Assembly: GCF_030817415.1 (NCBI RefSeq)
Contig: NZ_JAUSZI010000002.1
Location: forward strand, 8,742,001-8,806,000
DNA length: 64,000 nt
Origin: Streptomyces umbrinus
Lineage (GTDB): Bacteria > Actinomycetota > Actinomycetes > Streptomycetales > Streptomycetaceae
Direction of reading: 5' to 3'
Shown here: positions 36,754 through 47,048 of the stretch, one piece after another
How positions within the stretch are numbered: position 1 is the first letter of the stretch
How the letters are laid out: each line of letters begins with the position of its first letter
Made by a program: the position numbers and the translations under genes
Notes under the pieces: generated by a model
What the model saw: only the letters and a program-made list of their open reading frames with translations
Told to the model about the DNA's origin: nothing
The model's database searches: none

Positions 36754-39708
36754 ATGAGACGAAGAGCGAGATCGATCCTCGCTGCCGGCGCGCTCCTGCT
36801 CGGCGGAGTGGCCATCGCACCCATGGCACAGGCAGAACCCGGCGCGACGACCGCCCCGGGCGCGGACGAGGTCAAGGTGTTCCGCGCGGACGTCACGAAG
36901 GAACAGGTACCCCTGCTCCTCGCGGCGGGCCAGGACAGTCACGAACTGGGCGAACAGGTCCCGGACAAGGGCACGGCCACGGTCGAGGTCTACCTCACCG
37001 ACAAGCAGGCCGACCAGTTGGAGAACAAGGGCGTCGACCTCGCCGAGCACAAGCTCTCGGCCAAGGCACGCGCGCGCGTGGCCGCCGCGGGGGACGGCGT
37101 CTACCGGCCCTACAGCGGCAAGGGCAACCTCCAGGAGGAGATCCTCAGGACCGGGCAGCAGAACCCGTCCCTGACGAAGGTCGTCTCCATCGGCAAGACC
37201 CTCCAGGGGCAGGACATCCTGGCGCTCAAGCTCAGCAAGGGCGCCAAGACGACCAAGGACGGCGCCAAGCCGTCCATGCTGTACATGTCCAACCAGCACG
37301 CCCGTGAGTGGATCACGCCCGAGATGACCCGGCGTCTGATGCACTACTACCTGGACAACTACGGCAAGGACCAGCGGGTCACCAAGCTCGTGAACTCCAC
37401 CGAGCTGTGGTTCGTCCTGTCCGCCAACCCGGACGGCTACGACTGGACGTTCAAGGCCGAGGGCGACCGCCAGTGGCGCAAGAACATGCGCGACGTCAAC
37501 GGCGACGGCGCCTGGACCACCGGTGACGGCGTCGACCTCAACCGCAACTTCTCCTACAAGTGGGGCTACGACGACGAGGGCTCGTCCCCGTACCCGACCA
37601 GCCAGACCTACCGCGGCGCGAGCCCCGGCTCCGAGCCCGAGACCAAGGCGCTCGACGCCTTCGAGAAGCGCATCGGCTTCGACTACGGCATCAACTACCA
37701 CTCCGCCGCCGAACTGATCCTCTACGGAGTCGGCTGGCAGGTGGCGACGCCGAGCCCGGACGACGTGCTCTACAAGTCGCTCGCCGGAACTCCCGAGAAC
37801 CCGGCGATCCCCGGCTACCGCCCGCAGGTCTCCTCCGAGCTCTACACGACCAACGGCGAGGCCGACGGCCACGCGTCCAACGTCAACGGCACGGCGATGT
37901 TCACCCCCGAGATGTCGACCTGCCAGACCGCGTCGAACGTCGACCCGAACGACGCCTGGAACGCGGTGGACTGTGAGTCGATCTTCACCTTCCCGGACGA
38001 CGAGAAGCTGATCCAGCAGGAGTTCACCAAGAACATCCCCTTCGCGCTCTCCGTCGCCGAGAGCGCCGCCAAGCCCGACCAGCCGAAGTCCTCGGTCGGC
38101 ATCGACGCCCCCGACTTCACCCCGGCCCCCTTCACCACGTCGTACTCCCGCGGCGCCGACCAGGAGATCACGGTCGTCGCGCGCAGGTCCGTACGCGACA
38201 AGGAGCTCAGGTACCGCGTCAACGGCGGCCGTACGGAGGACATGGCGCTCAAGCCCTGGAAGGGCGGCGAGACCTTCGGCGGCGAGGACAACCTCTACTT
38301 CGACGAGTACCGCGCCTTCGTGGCGGACGGTGACCCGGGCGACAAGGTCGAGGTCTGGTTCACCGGCGAGACGAAGAGCGGGAAGCCCACCTCCAGTGAG
38401 CGCTTCACCTACACCGTGGCCCAGCGGCCGCGCGCCGACACGCTGGTGGTCGCCGAGGAGGGTGGCGCCGCAGCGACGCAGGCACAGACCTACGTCGACG
38501 CCCTGAAGGCCAACGGCCGCAAGCCCCTCGTCTGGGACGTCGCCACCCAGGGCGTGCCGGACGCGCTCGGCGTCCTCGGCCACTTCAAGAACGTCGTCCA
38601 CTACACCGGCGCAGACCGCCCCGGATACGCCACCCAGCTGCAACTGCGCGCCTACCTCAACGAGGGCGGCAAGCTGATCGAGGCGGGCGAGCAGGCGGGC
38701 GGCAACGTCGCACTGCCGGGCGCCCTGACGAACGACTTCAGCCAGTACTACCTCGGCGCCTACTCCCGTACGACGACGCCGGGCGTCACGTCCTTCACCG
38801 GCTCGGGCAAGCTCGCCGGAGCCACCGGACCGCTCGGCGGCGCACCCGGCAACCCGCTGAACGCGGCGGGCGCCTACAGCGTCACCTCGGACACGCTGCC
38901 CGTCGAGACGTTCCCGCAGTTCGCGAGCGCGGGAGCGGGAGCGTACCCGGGGACCGTCAACCCCTACGGTCCCTTCGAGGGCGCATCCATGGCGGCCGTC
39001 ACGCACTCCGACTACGCCTGGAACCGTCTCACCCGCACCATCGACCTCACCGGGGTCACCGCGGCCCAGGCACCCACTCTGCGCACGCAGCTCCTGTGGG
39101 ACACCGAGGCCGGCTACGACCACGCGGCGCTCGAAGCGCACACGGCCGGGGCCGACGACTGGACCACGCTCCCCGAGAAGGGTGGCGCCACCAGCACCGC
39201 GGTTCCCGTGGAGTGCGAGGCCGGGTACTTCATCCAGGCGCACCCCGCCCTCAAGCGCTATCTGACCCCGGGCTCCGCCGGCTGCACCGCGACCGGCACG
39301 AGCGGTTCCTGGAACAGCTTCACCGGGGCCTCCGACGGCTGGCAGGAGGTCAACTTCGATCTCTCCGCGTACGCCGGAAAGGCGGTGGAGGTGTCGCTGA
39401 GCTACATCACCGACCCGGGATCGGGCGGTCACGGTGTGCTCGCCGACAACGCCTCCGTCGTCGTCGGCGGCACGGCCGGCCAGACCGACGGCTTCGAGAC
39501 GTCGCTCGGCGCCTGGAGCGTCCCCGGGCCGCCCGCGGGCAGCCCCGCGGTCGTGAACGACTGGGGCCTGTCCGGCGAACTCTTCAAGACGTACGGAGCG
39601 GTCACCACGCGTGACACCGTGCTGCTCGGCTTCGGCCTTGAGCACGTCACCGCGGCCGCCGACCGAACGGCCCTGCTCGGCAAGGCCCTGGCGGCTCTGC
39701 GCAGCTGA
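36754..39708 (+). CDS. Secreted M14 zinc carboxypeptidase with C-terminal beta domains
   Basis: The 984-residue protein starts with a signal peptide (MRRRARSILAAGALLLGGVAIAPMAQA). A propeptide-like region of about 110 residues precedes the M14 domain. Zinc ligands are in NQHAREWITPE (near residue 180) and the NYHSAAEL histidine (near 315), and the general-base glutamate is in MFTPEMSTC (near 385). RNFSYKWG supplies the substrate-binding arginine. The rest is unusual: about 500 residues with a ThuA/glutamine-amidotransferase-like segment (DTLVVAEEGG...VVHYTGADRPGY) and two jelly-roll segments resembling immune inhibitor A (GWQEVNFDLSAYAGKAVEVSLSYITDPG). ATG 36754 follows AAGGGGGG. Monocistronic. 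Confidence 0.92.
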   Translation: MRRRARSILAAGALLLGGVAIAPMAQAEPGATTAPGADEVKVFRADVTKEQVPLLLAAGQDSHELGEQVPDKGTATVEVYLTDKQADQLENKGVDLAEHKLSAKARARVAAAGDGVYRPYSGKGNLQEEILRTGQQNPSLTKVVSIGKTLQGQDILALKLSKGAKTTKDGAKPSMLYMSNQHAREWITPEMTRRLMHYYLDNYGKDQRVTKLVNSTELWFVLSANPDGYDWTFKAEGDRQWRKNMRDVNGDGAWTTGDGVDLNRNFSYKWGYDDEGSSPYPTSQTYRGASPGSEPETKALDAFEKRIGFDYGINYHSAAELILYGVGWQVATPSPDDVLYKSLAGTPENPAIPGYRPQVSSELYTTNGEADGHASNVNGTAMFTPEMSTCQTASNVDPNDAWNAVDCESIFTFPDDEKLIQQEFTKNIPFALSVAESAAKPDQPKSSVGIDAPDFTPAPFTTSYSRGADQEITVVARRSVRDKELRYRVNGGRTEDMALKPWKGGETFGGEDNLYFDEYRAFVADGDPGDKVEVWFTGETKSGKPTSSERFTYTVAQRPRADTLVVAEEGGAAATQAQTYVDALKANGRKPLVWDVATQGVPDALGVLGHFKNVVHYTGADRPGYATQLQLRAYLNEGGKLIEAGEQAGGNVALPGALTNDFSQYYLGAYSRTTTPGVTSFTGSGKLAGATGPLGGAPGNPLNAAGAYSVTSDTLPVETFPQFASAGAGAYPGTVNPYGPFEGASMAAVTHSDYAWNRLTRTIDLTGVTAAQAPTLRTQLLWDTEAGYDHAALEAHTAGADDWTTLPEKGGATSTAVPVECEAGYFIQAHPALKRYLTPGSAGCTATGTSGSWNSFTGASDGWQEVNFDLSAYAGKAVEVSLSYITDPGSGGHGVLADNASVVVGGTAGQTDGFETSLGAWSVPGPPAGSPAVVNDWGLSGELFKTYGAVTTRDTVLLGFGLEHVTAAADRTALLGKALAALRS

Positions 39709-39734
39709 CAAGGGCGAACAAGGGCCTCGAGCCC

Positions 39735-39772
39735 GGGCGGTCCGTACCCCTACTGGTGGGTACGGACCGCCC
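39735..39772 (+). terminator. Terminator after the carboxypeptidase gene
   Basis: A perfect 15-bp stem (39735-39749 and 39758-39772) with an 8-nt loop lies 27 nt after the stop codon and shields gap. Confidence 0.8.
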
Positions 39773-39883
39773 TGCCGTGTATGGGGCACTCGATGTCACT
39801 CCGGGAGCGTCAGGGAGGTAGGGTCGTAGGCGGTCGGGGACATCCCATACAAACTCGCCGGCGTCCAAAGCCGGCGTTCCTAA

Positions 39884-40909
<1,026 letters not shown>

Positions 40910-40936
40910 GTCCCAGAGCAGGCACTTCGATGTGAG

Positions 40937-40980
40937 CACAGGGCTCGGGCAGCGCACCGCCGCGCTGCCCGAGCCCTGTG
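40937..40980 (+). terminator. Strong hairpin between gap and pgk
   Basis: A perfect 19-bp inverted repeat (40937-40955 and 40962-40980) with a 6-nt loop stands 27 nt after gap. It could end most gap transcripts or protect the gap 3' end and so set different levels for gap and pgk-tpiA. Confidence 0.8.
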
Positions 40981-41038
40981 CCGCGTGCTGATCGATCAGC
41001 CCTCTCGGACCACTTGAGCCTTCTTTAGGAGCCCCCTC

Positions 41039-42250
41039 ATGAAGACGATCGACGAACTTCTCGCCGAAGGCGTGGACGGCAAGCGGGTCTTCGTCCGCGC
41101 CGACCTGAACGTGCCGCTGGCCGAAGGCCGCATCACCGACGACGGCCGCATCCGCGCCGTCCTGCCCACCGTCAAGGCGCTCGCCGAGGCGGGCGCCAAG
41201 GTGGTCGTCGCCTCGCACCTGGGCCGCCCCAAGGGCGCCCCGGACCCCGCCTTCTCGCTGCTCGCCGCCGCGGAGCGCCTCGGCGAGCTGCTGGGCGCCC
41301 CCGTGGCCTTCGCCCAGGACACGGTCGGCCCCGCCGCGCACGACGCCGTGAACGGGCTGCAGCCCGGCCAGGTCGCGGTGATCGAGAACCTCCGCTTCAA
41401 CGCCGGCGAGACGTCCAAGGACGACACCGAGCGCGGCGAGTTCGCCGACCGGCTCGCCGCCCTTGCCGATGTCTACGTGGGCGACGGTTTCGGTGCCGTG
41501 CACCGCAAGCACGCCTCGGTCTTCGACCTCCCGGCGCGGCTGCCGCACTACGCGGGCTACCTCATCGCCACCGAGGTCGGCGTCCTGAAGAAGCTCACCG
41601 AGGACGTCAAGCGCCCCTATGTGGTCGCGCTCGGCGGCGCCAAGGTGTCCGACAAGCTCGCCGTGATCGACCAGCTGCTCGGCAAGGCCGACCGGCTGCT
41701 GATCGGCGGCGGCATGGCGTACACCTTCCTCAAGGCCAAGGGCCACGAGATCGGCAAGTCCCTCCTCCAGGAGGACCAGATCCCGGCGGTCCAGGAGTAC
41801 ATCGAGCGGGCCGAGAAGAACGGCGTCGAGCTGGTCCTCCCCGTGGACGTACTGGTCGCCTCCGAGTTCCCGGACCTGAAGACCAAGGCTCCGGCCAACC
41901 CCACCACCGTCGCCGCGGACGCCGTCCCGGCCGACCAGATGGGCCTGGACATCGGTCCGGAGTCCCGCAAGCTGTACGCATCGAAGCTCACCGACGCCGC
42001 CACGGTCTTCTGGAACGGTCCGATGGGCGTCTTCGAGCACCCCGACTACGCCGAGGGCACCAAGGCGGTCGCCCAGGCCCTTCTCGACTCCCCGGCCTTC
42101 ACGGTCGTCGGCGGTGGCGACTCCGCCGCGGCCGTCCGCATCCTGGGCTTCGACGAGACTGCATTCGGCCACATCTCGACCGGCGGCGGCGCCTCCCTCG
42201 AATACCTAGAGGGCAAGACGCTCCCCGGCCTCGCCGCACTGGAGGACTGA
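41039..42250 (+). CDS. pgk: Phosphoglycerate kinase
   Basis: The 403-residue enzyme makes ATP from 1,3-bisphosphoglycerate. The family signature RVFVRADLNVPL is near residue 18, HLGRPKG near 60, the arginine-rich ENLRFNAGE near 118, GGAKVSDKLAVIDQLL near 200 and the nucleotide loop GGGDSAAAVRILGF near 360. ATG 41039 follows AGGAG. It ends 6 nt before tpiA, so the two are one operon. Confidence 0.97.
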   Translation: MKTIDELLAEGVDGKRVFVRADLNVPLAEGRITDDGRIRAVLPTVKALAEAGAKVVVASHLGRPKGAPDPAFSLLAAAERLGELLGAPVAFAQDTVGPAAHDAVNGLQPGQVAVIENLRFNAGETSKDDTERGEFADRLAALADVYVGDGFGAVHRKHASVFDLPARLPHYAGYLIATEVGVLKKLTEDVKRPYVVALGGAKVSDKLAVIDQLLGKADRLLIGGGMAYTFLKAKGHEIGKSLLQEDQIPAVQEYIERAEKNGVELVLPVDVLVASEFPDLKTKAPANPTTVAADAVPADQMGLDIGPESRKLYASKLTDAATVFWNGPMGVFEHPDYAEGTKAVAQALLDSPAFTVVGGGDSAAAVRILGFDETAFGHISTGGGASLEYLEGKTLPGLAALED

Positions 42251-42256
42251 CCCCGT

Positions 42257-43033
42257 ATGACCACTCGTACGCCGCTGATGGCGGGCAACTGGAAGATGAA
42301 CCTCAACCACCTCGAGGCCATCGCCCACGTCCAGAAGCTCGCCTTCGCCCTGGCCGACAAGGACTACGAGGCCTGTGAGGTCGCGGTCCTGCCGCCCTTC
42401 ACCGACCTGCGCTCGGTGCAGACCCTGGTCGACGGGGACAAGCTCAAGATCAAGTACGGCGCCCAGGACATCTCGGCGCACGACTCCGGTGCCTACACCG
42501 GCGAGATCTCCGGCTCGATGCTGGCCAAGCTCAAGTGCACCTACGTGGCGATCGGCCACTCCGAGCGCCGCCAGTACCACAACGAGACCGACGAGGTCGT
42601 GAACGCCAAGGTCAGGGCCGCCTACAAGCACGGCCTCACCCCGATCCTGTGCGTCGGCGAGGAGCTGGACGTCCGCGAGGCGGGCAACCACGTCACGCAC
42701 ACGCTCGCGCAGGTCGAGGGCGGTCTCAAGGACCTCCCGGCCGAGCAGGCCGAGACGATCGTGATCGCGTACGAGCCCGTGTGGGCCATCGGCACTGGCA
42801 AGGTCTGCGGCTCCGACGACGCCCAGGAGGTCTGCGCGGCGATCCGCGGCAAGCTCGCCGAGCTGTACACGCAGGAACTGGCCGACGCCGTCCGTATTCA
42901 GTACGGCGGCTCCGTCAAGGCCGGCAACGTCGCCGAGATCATGGCGAAGCCGGACATCGACGGCGCACTGGTCGGCGGCGCGTCCCTGGACTCCGAGGAG
43001 TTCGTCAAGATCGTCCGCTTCCGCGACCAGTGA
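42257..43033 (+). CDS. tpiA: Triosephosphate isomerase
   Basis: The 258-residue TIM barrel interconverts dihydroxyacetone phosphate and glyceraldehyde 3-phosphate. Catalytic lysine is in MAGNWKMN, histidine in [12 protein letters not shown], and glutamate in the signature [11 protein letters not shown]. The phosphate loop GGSVKAGN and [10 protein letters not shown] are intact. It is co-transcribed with pgk and leads into secG. Confidence 0.97.
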   Translation: MTTRTPLMAGNWKMNLNHLEAIAHVQKLAFALADKDYEACEVAVLPPFTDLRSVQTLVDGDKLKIKYGAQDISAHDSGAYTGEISGSMLAKLKCTYVAIGHSERRQYHNETDEVVNAKVRAAYKHGLTPILCVGEELDVREAGNHVTHTLAQVEGGLKDLPAEQAETIVIAYEPVWAIGTGKVCGSDDAQEVCAAIRGKLAELYTQELADAVRIQYGGSVKAGNVAEIMAKPDIDGALVGGASLDSEEFVKIVRFRDQ

Positions 43034-43172
43034 GCCGCGTTCCGTAGTGATCCGGCGACCTGCGTGTAGGCCGTAGCGGCGTTACGTCGTACCCTTGCGG
43101 GGGCCGGGCGGCTTCGTACCCGAAGCACCGGCCCCCGTCGTCCGTTCCAAGTCCGAGGAAGTTGGTCCAGCC

Positions 43173-43409
43173 GTGGTTATGGGGTTCTCGATCGCCCTGA
43201 TCGTCTTCAGCCTGTTGCTGATGATGCTGGTGCTGATGCACAAGGGGAAGGGCGGCGGCCTGTCCGACATGTTCGGTGGCGGCATGCAGTCCTCCGTCGG
43301 CGGCTCCTCGGTCGCCGAGCGCAACCTCGACCGCATCACCGTGGTGGTCGGTTTGCTGTGGTTCGCGTCCATTGTGGTGCTGGGTCTTCTGATGAAGGTC
43401 AACAACTGA
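43173..43409 (+). CDS. secG: Preprotein translocase subunit SecG
   Basis: The 78-residue protein has two membrane helices (GFSIALIVFSLLLMMLVLMHKGK and ITVVVGLLWFASIVVLGLLM) joined by the glycine-rich SecG loop GGGLSDMFGGGMQSSVGGSSVAERNLDR. GTG 43173 (MVMGFS) gives the usual actinobacterial N terminus. ATG 43179 is an alternative. A GAGGAAG site lies 11 nt upstream. SecG assists SecYE in export. Confidence 0.95.
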   Translation: MVMGFSIALIVFSLLLMMLVLMHKGKGGGLSDMFGGGMQSSVGGSSVAERNLDRITVVVGLLWFASIVVLGLLMKVNN

Positions 43410-43472
43410 TCACCGCACAACATCGGAACGCCAGCACAAACGCACATTACGCAAGCACATTCCGCACGTAAG

Positions 43473-43517
43473 GCCCCATGTACGGTACGCGCCCGCAAGC
43501 GCGGCCTATCATGGGGC
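43473..43517 (+). terminator. Possible terminator after secG
   Basis: GCCCCATG (43473-43480) pairs with CATGGGGC (43510-43517). Inside the 29-nt loop a smaller GCGC stem can form. It lies 63 nt after secG and before the rbpA promoter region. Confidence 0.45.
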
Positions 43518-43644
43518 TTGCGTCTTTGGGCGGGGTGTAACTCCATCTACTAGACGCGCGTTGGGCCTTACGTAGACTGAGGCGCTCGCAGCGAAGCGAA
43601 ACGCCGACTCGCTTTGCGGCACCATTACGCAGGGAGTTACGACC

Positions 43645-43980
43645 GTGGCAAGTGGCAACGCGATCCGAGGAAGCCGGGTCGGGGCGGGGCCGATGGGCGA
43701 GGCCGAGCGTGGCGAGTCCGCGCCGCGGCTGCGCATCTCCTTCTGGTGCTCGAACGGGCACGAGACGCAGCCCAGCTTCGCCAGCGACGCGCAGGTCCCC
43801 GATACCTGGGACTGTCCGCGCTGCGGCTTCCCCGCCGGACAGGACCGGGACAACCCGCCGGACCCGCCGCGCACCGAACCGTACAAGACGCACCTCGCGT
43901 ACGTACGGGAACGGCGCAGCGACGCGGACGGCGAGGCCATCCTCGCCGAGGCGCTCGCCAAACTGCGGGGCGAGATCTAG
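43645..43980 (+). CDS. rbpA: RNA polymerase-binding protein RbpA
   Basis: The 111-residue protein is the actinobacterial RNA polymerase activator that stabilises the principal sigma factor on the holoenzyme. The first residues (MASGNAIRGSRVGAGPMGEAERGESAPR) include the basic linker and the MGEAERGE helix region. The zinc-like core FWCSNGHETQPSFASDAQVPDTWDCPRCGFPAG has CNGH and CPRC, and the C terminus (PPRTEPYKTHLAYVRERRSDADGEAILAEALAKLR) is the sigma-interaction domain. GTG 43645 follows GGGAG. It stands alone between secG and pgi. Confidence 0.97.
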   Translation: MASGNAIRGSRVGAGPMGEAERGESAPRLRISFWCSNGHETQPSFASDAQVPDTWDCPRCGFPAGQDRDNPPDPPRTEPYKTHLAYVRERRSDADGEAILAEALAKLRGEI

Positions 43981-43988
43981 GAGTTGAG

Positions 43989-44022
43989 GTCCGGCCGGAC
44001 ACCCACGGGTGTCCGGCCGGAC
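43989..44022 (+). terminator. Terminator after rbpA
   Basis: A perfect 15-bp stem (43989-44003 and 44008-44022) with a CACG loop starts 8 nt after the rbpA stop and is followed by TCGTTTGG. Confidence 0.85.
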
Positions 44023-44288
44023 TCGTTTGGGACGCCTACGGGGCCATGCCCCGAAAGAGGGCCGGGCAGTACGACGCCCGTCCGACGGCCTCGCCCTGCG
44101 CGGGCGTAGCGGCCGGTCTTCCGCATTCTGTCCTTCACCGCGCTGATACCCCTGCTCAAGCCGGACGTATCTGTTGTTGAGCCGGACGACGGCGGGACGA
44201 CAGCTCACGTCCCGCCCTGATCAATTAGGTTGGGACCGGCAGCGGGGCAAGGTACGCAGCACAGGCAGGAAAGAGGCGGAAGTCCCAC

Positions 44289-45944
44289 ATGAACGCAGAC
44301 AGCCGTACCAGGCTCGACCAGACACCCGAGTGGACCGCTCTGGCCGGGCACCGGGAGGAACTCGGCGAGGCGCAGCTCCGTGAGTTGTTCGACCACAACC
44401 CCGGACGCGGCACCGGATACACGCTTCAGGTCGGCGATCTGCACGTCGACTACTCCAAGCACCTGATCACCGACGAGACGCTGCGGCTGCTGCGCGCGCT
44501 GGCCGCAGCCACGGACGTGTTCGGACTGCGGGACGCCATGTTCCGCGGCGAGAAGATCAACACGACCGAGGACCGCGCGGTCCTGCACACCGCGCTGCGC
44601 GCCCCGCGCGACGCGGTCGTCGAGGTCGACGGCGAGAACGTCGTACCGGCCGTGCACGCCGTCCTCGACAAGATGGCCGGCTTCGCCGAGCGCGTCCGTT
44701 CGGGCGAGTGGACCGGGCACACCGGCAGCCGCATCAAGAACGTGGTGAACATCGGCATCGGCGGCTCCGACCTCGGCCCGGCGATGGCCTACGAGGTCCT
44801 GCGGTCCTTCACCGACCGCGGTCTGACGGTCCGCTTCGTGTCGAACGTGGACGGGGCCGACCTGCACGAGGCCGTCCGCGACCTGGACCCGGCCGAGACG
44901 CTGTTCGTCATCGCCTCGAAGACCTTCACCACCATCGAGACGATCACCAACGCGACCTCCGCCCGGAACTGGCTGCTCACCGAGCTGAAGGCCGGTCAGG
45001 AGGCCGTCGCCAAGCACTTCGTGGCGCTGTCGACGAACGCCGAGAAGGTTTCGGACTTCGGCATCGACACGGCCAACATGTTCGAGTTCTGGGACTGGGT
45101 CGGCGGCCGCTACTCGTTCGACTCGGCGATCGGTCTGTCGCTGATGATCGCGATCGGCCCGGACCGCTTCCGGGAGATGCTCGACGGCTTCCATCTCGTC
45201 GACGAGCACTTCAGGACCGCGCCCGCCGAGTCCAACGTGCCGCTGCTCCTCGGCCTGTTGGGTGTCTGGTACGGCAACTTCCACGACGCCCAGTCGCACG
45301 TGGTGCTGCCGTACTCGCACTACCTGTCCAAGTTCACCGCGTACCTCCAGCAGCTCGACATGGAGTCCAACGGCAAGTCCGTGGACCGCGGCGGGCGTCC
45401 CGTGGAGTGGGAGACGGGCCCCGTCGTGTGGGGCACGCCGGGCACCAACGGACAGCACGCGTACTACCAGCTCATCCACCAGGGCACGAAGCTGATCCCG
45501 GCCGACTTCATCGGCTTCGCCGAGCCGGTCGCCGATCTGCTGCCGGGTCTGGTCGCCCAGCACGACCTGCTGATGGCCAACTTCTTCGCGCAGACGCAGG
45601 CGCTGGCCTTCGGCAAGACGCCGGACGAGGTGCGGGCGGAGGGCGTGCCCGAGGAACTGGTGCCGCACAAGACGTTCAAGGGCAACCACCCCACGACCAC
45701 CATCCTCGCCCGCGAGCTCACCCCGTCGGTGCTCGGCCAGCTCATCGCCCTCTACGAGCACAAGGTGTTCGTGCAGGGCGCGATCTGGAACATCGACTCC
45801 TTCGACCAGTGGGGCGTCGAGCTCGGCAAGGTCCTCGCCAAGCGCGTGGAGCCCGCGCTGACGGAGGGTGCGGACGTGCCGGGCCTCGACGAGTCCACGA
45901 CCGCGCTCGTGGCCAAGTACCGGGAACTGCGGGGCCGGAAGTAG
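44289..45944 (+). CDS. pgi: Glucose-6-phosphate isomerase
   Basis: The 551-residue enzyme interconverts glucose 6-phosphate and fructose 6-phosphate and joins the upstream glycolytic genes with the pentose phosphate operon at the end of the window. Signatures are [20 protein letters not shown] (near 152-171), [45 protein letters not shown], and [18 protein letters not shown]. The sugar-phosphate residues [16 protein letters not shown] are present. ATG 44289 follows GAGGCGGAAG. It is monocistronic. Confidence 0.98.
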   Translation: MNADSRTRLDQTPEWTALAGHREELGEAQLRELFDHNPGRGTGYTLQVGDLHVDYSKHLITDETLRLLRALAAATDVFGLRDAMFRGEKINTTEDRAVLHTALRAPRDAVVEVDGENVVPAVHAVLDKMAGFAERVRSGEWTGHTGSRIKNVVNIGIGGSDLGPAMAYEVLRSFTDRGLTVRFVSNVDGADLHEAVRDLDPAETLFVIASKTFTTIETITNATSARNWLLTELKAGQEAVAKHFVALSTNAEKVSDFGIDTANMFEFWDWVGGRYSFDSAIGLSLMIAIGPDRFREMLDGFHLVDEHFRTAPAESNVPLLLGLLGVWYGNFHDAQSHVVLPYSHYLSKFTAYLQQLDMESNGKSVDRGGRPVEWETGPVVWGTPGTNGQHAYYQLIHQGTKLIPADFIGFAEPVADLLPGLVAQHDLLMANFFAQTQALAFGKTPDEVRAEGVPEELVPHKTFKGNHPTTTILARELTPSVLGQLIALYEHKVFVQGAIWNIDSFDQWGVELGKVLAKRVEPALTEGADVPGLDESTTALVAKYRELRGRK

Positions 45945-45966
45945 TCGTGGAGTAGTCGTGTGGGTC

Positions 45967-46000
45967 GGGAGGCGGACGGTGGAACGACCGTCCGCCTCCC
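45967..46000 (+). terminator. Terminator after pgi
   Basis: A perfect 14-bp stem (45967-45980 and 45987-46000) with a 6-nt loop is followed by TTAGAATTTC, a good intrinsic terminator. Confidence 0.85.
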
Positions 46001-46047
46001 TTAGAATTTCGGGCGATCATGACGTCGAGGGCTCGGGGGAGCTGAAC

Positions 46048-47010
46048 ATGGCTGGTTCGCGCGGAAGATGGCTCAGCCGCAATCTGTCGGTGGCGTCGAT
46101 TCTGCAGCCCAAGGCCGTGGCACAGGCGGTGTTCCACCCGGCGTGGATCCCGCCGGCGGTCGATCCGTCGGTGGAGCGCCTCAAGCGTGTACGTGTCATT
46201 GCCGGAGCCGTGGCGGCGTTCGGCGTGTACACGTTCGTCGAGGGCAAGTTCGACTTCAACGAGGTACTCGAGAACATCGTGGTGGCGGCCCTCGTGCTGC
46301 TGTTCATCACCCCGCTGACCGTGGGTGTGATGCTCTTCGTCTGGCGGCGCACCGGCAGGATCCGCGAGCTGCGCGGGTCCCTGTTCAACTCGCTCAAGCT
46401 GCTGCTCCTCTTCATCGTCATGGTCGTCGGGACGGTGCTGCTGTGGCAGCTGTCGATCCAGCTCGGAACCATCTGGACGGTGGTGCTCGGCCTGCCGGCG
46501 ATGTGGATCACCGGCATGCTGATGTACGGGGCCGTGCAGCTGTCCGGGAACTTCTTCGGTTCCGCCGCCGTGCACCGCGCCCTGCCGGCGCTGCTCGCCA
46601 CCGTGACGACGTGGCTGATGGCTCTTCCGGACCTGGTCACCGGTGATCTGCACGGGCTCAGCTTCAAGCTGGGGATCGTCTTCATCCTGGGCGCCCCGCT
46701 GACGGTCACGGGCATCGCCGCCCTGGAGCTGCACCGTCTCCGACGCCACCACGGCATCCGGCTGAGCGCGCATCCGTCGACGCTCCCGCCTCCGCGCCCG
46801 TACGCACCGAACAACGGGTTCGTGCCGCCCCAGGGGAACATGTACCCGCCGCCGGGCCAGCCGTACGCGCCTCCCGGTCAGCCGTACATGCCTCCGGGCC
46901 AGCCGTACGCACCTTCGGGCCAGCCGTACCCGCCCGGCAACGGTGTGCCGTATCCGCCGTATGTCCAGGGCAACCCGTACGGACCTCCCCAGCCGCCGTA
47001 CCGGTCCTGA
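46048..47010 (+). CDS. Membrane protein with Pro-Gly-Gln-Pro-Tyr repeat tail
   Basis: The 320-residue protein has five or six predicted membrane helices between residues 50 and 230 (for example VLENIVVAALVLLFITPLTVGVMLFVW and LLLLFIVMVVGTVLLWQLSIQLGTIW). The last 80 residues are cytoplasmic or external low-complexity sequence built on PPGQPYAPP/PPGQPYMPP units, four to five in a row. It resembles YIP1-type or other small actinobacterial membrane proteins, but no function can be assigned. ATG 46048 follows GGGGGAGCTG. It lies between the pgi terminator and a convergent exporter operon. Confidence 0.8.
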   Translation: MAGSRGRWLSRNLSVASILQPKAVAQAVFHPAWIPPAVDPSVERLKRVRVIAGAVAAFGVYTFVEGKFDFNEVLENIVVAALVLLFITPLTVGVMLFVWRRTGRIRELRGSLFNSLKLLLLFIVMVVGTVLLWQLSIQLGTIWTVVLGLPAMWITGMLMYGAVQLSGNFFGSAAVHRALPALLATVTTWLMALPDLVTGDLHGLSFKLGIVFILGAPLTVTGIAALELHRLRRHHGIRLSAHPSTLPPPRPYAPNNGFVPPQGNMYPPPGQPYAPPGQPYMPPGQPYAPSGQPYPPGNGVPYPPYVQGNPYGPPQPPYRS

Positions 47011-47048
47011 CCCTGCCCGGCTCGACTGCCCCGGCCCGACCCGGCGGC

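Noticed and set aside
36454..39789. 1111-codon minus-strand frame opposite the carboxypeptidase gene
   Set aside because: Antisense shadow; the plus-strand protein has a signal peptide and M14 catalytic residues.
39794..39824. Damage-type promoter before gap (TGTCAC ... TAGGGT)
   Set aside because: The spacer is about 19 nt instead of 8 and the upstream half is incomplete; TAGGGT may still be an ordinary -10 box.
43520..43640. Sigma-R (GGAAT-N18-GTT) promoter before rbpA
   Set aside because: A GGGTGT ... GTT pair exists but with wrong spacing and a poor -35 match; not supported by eye.
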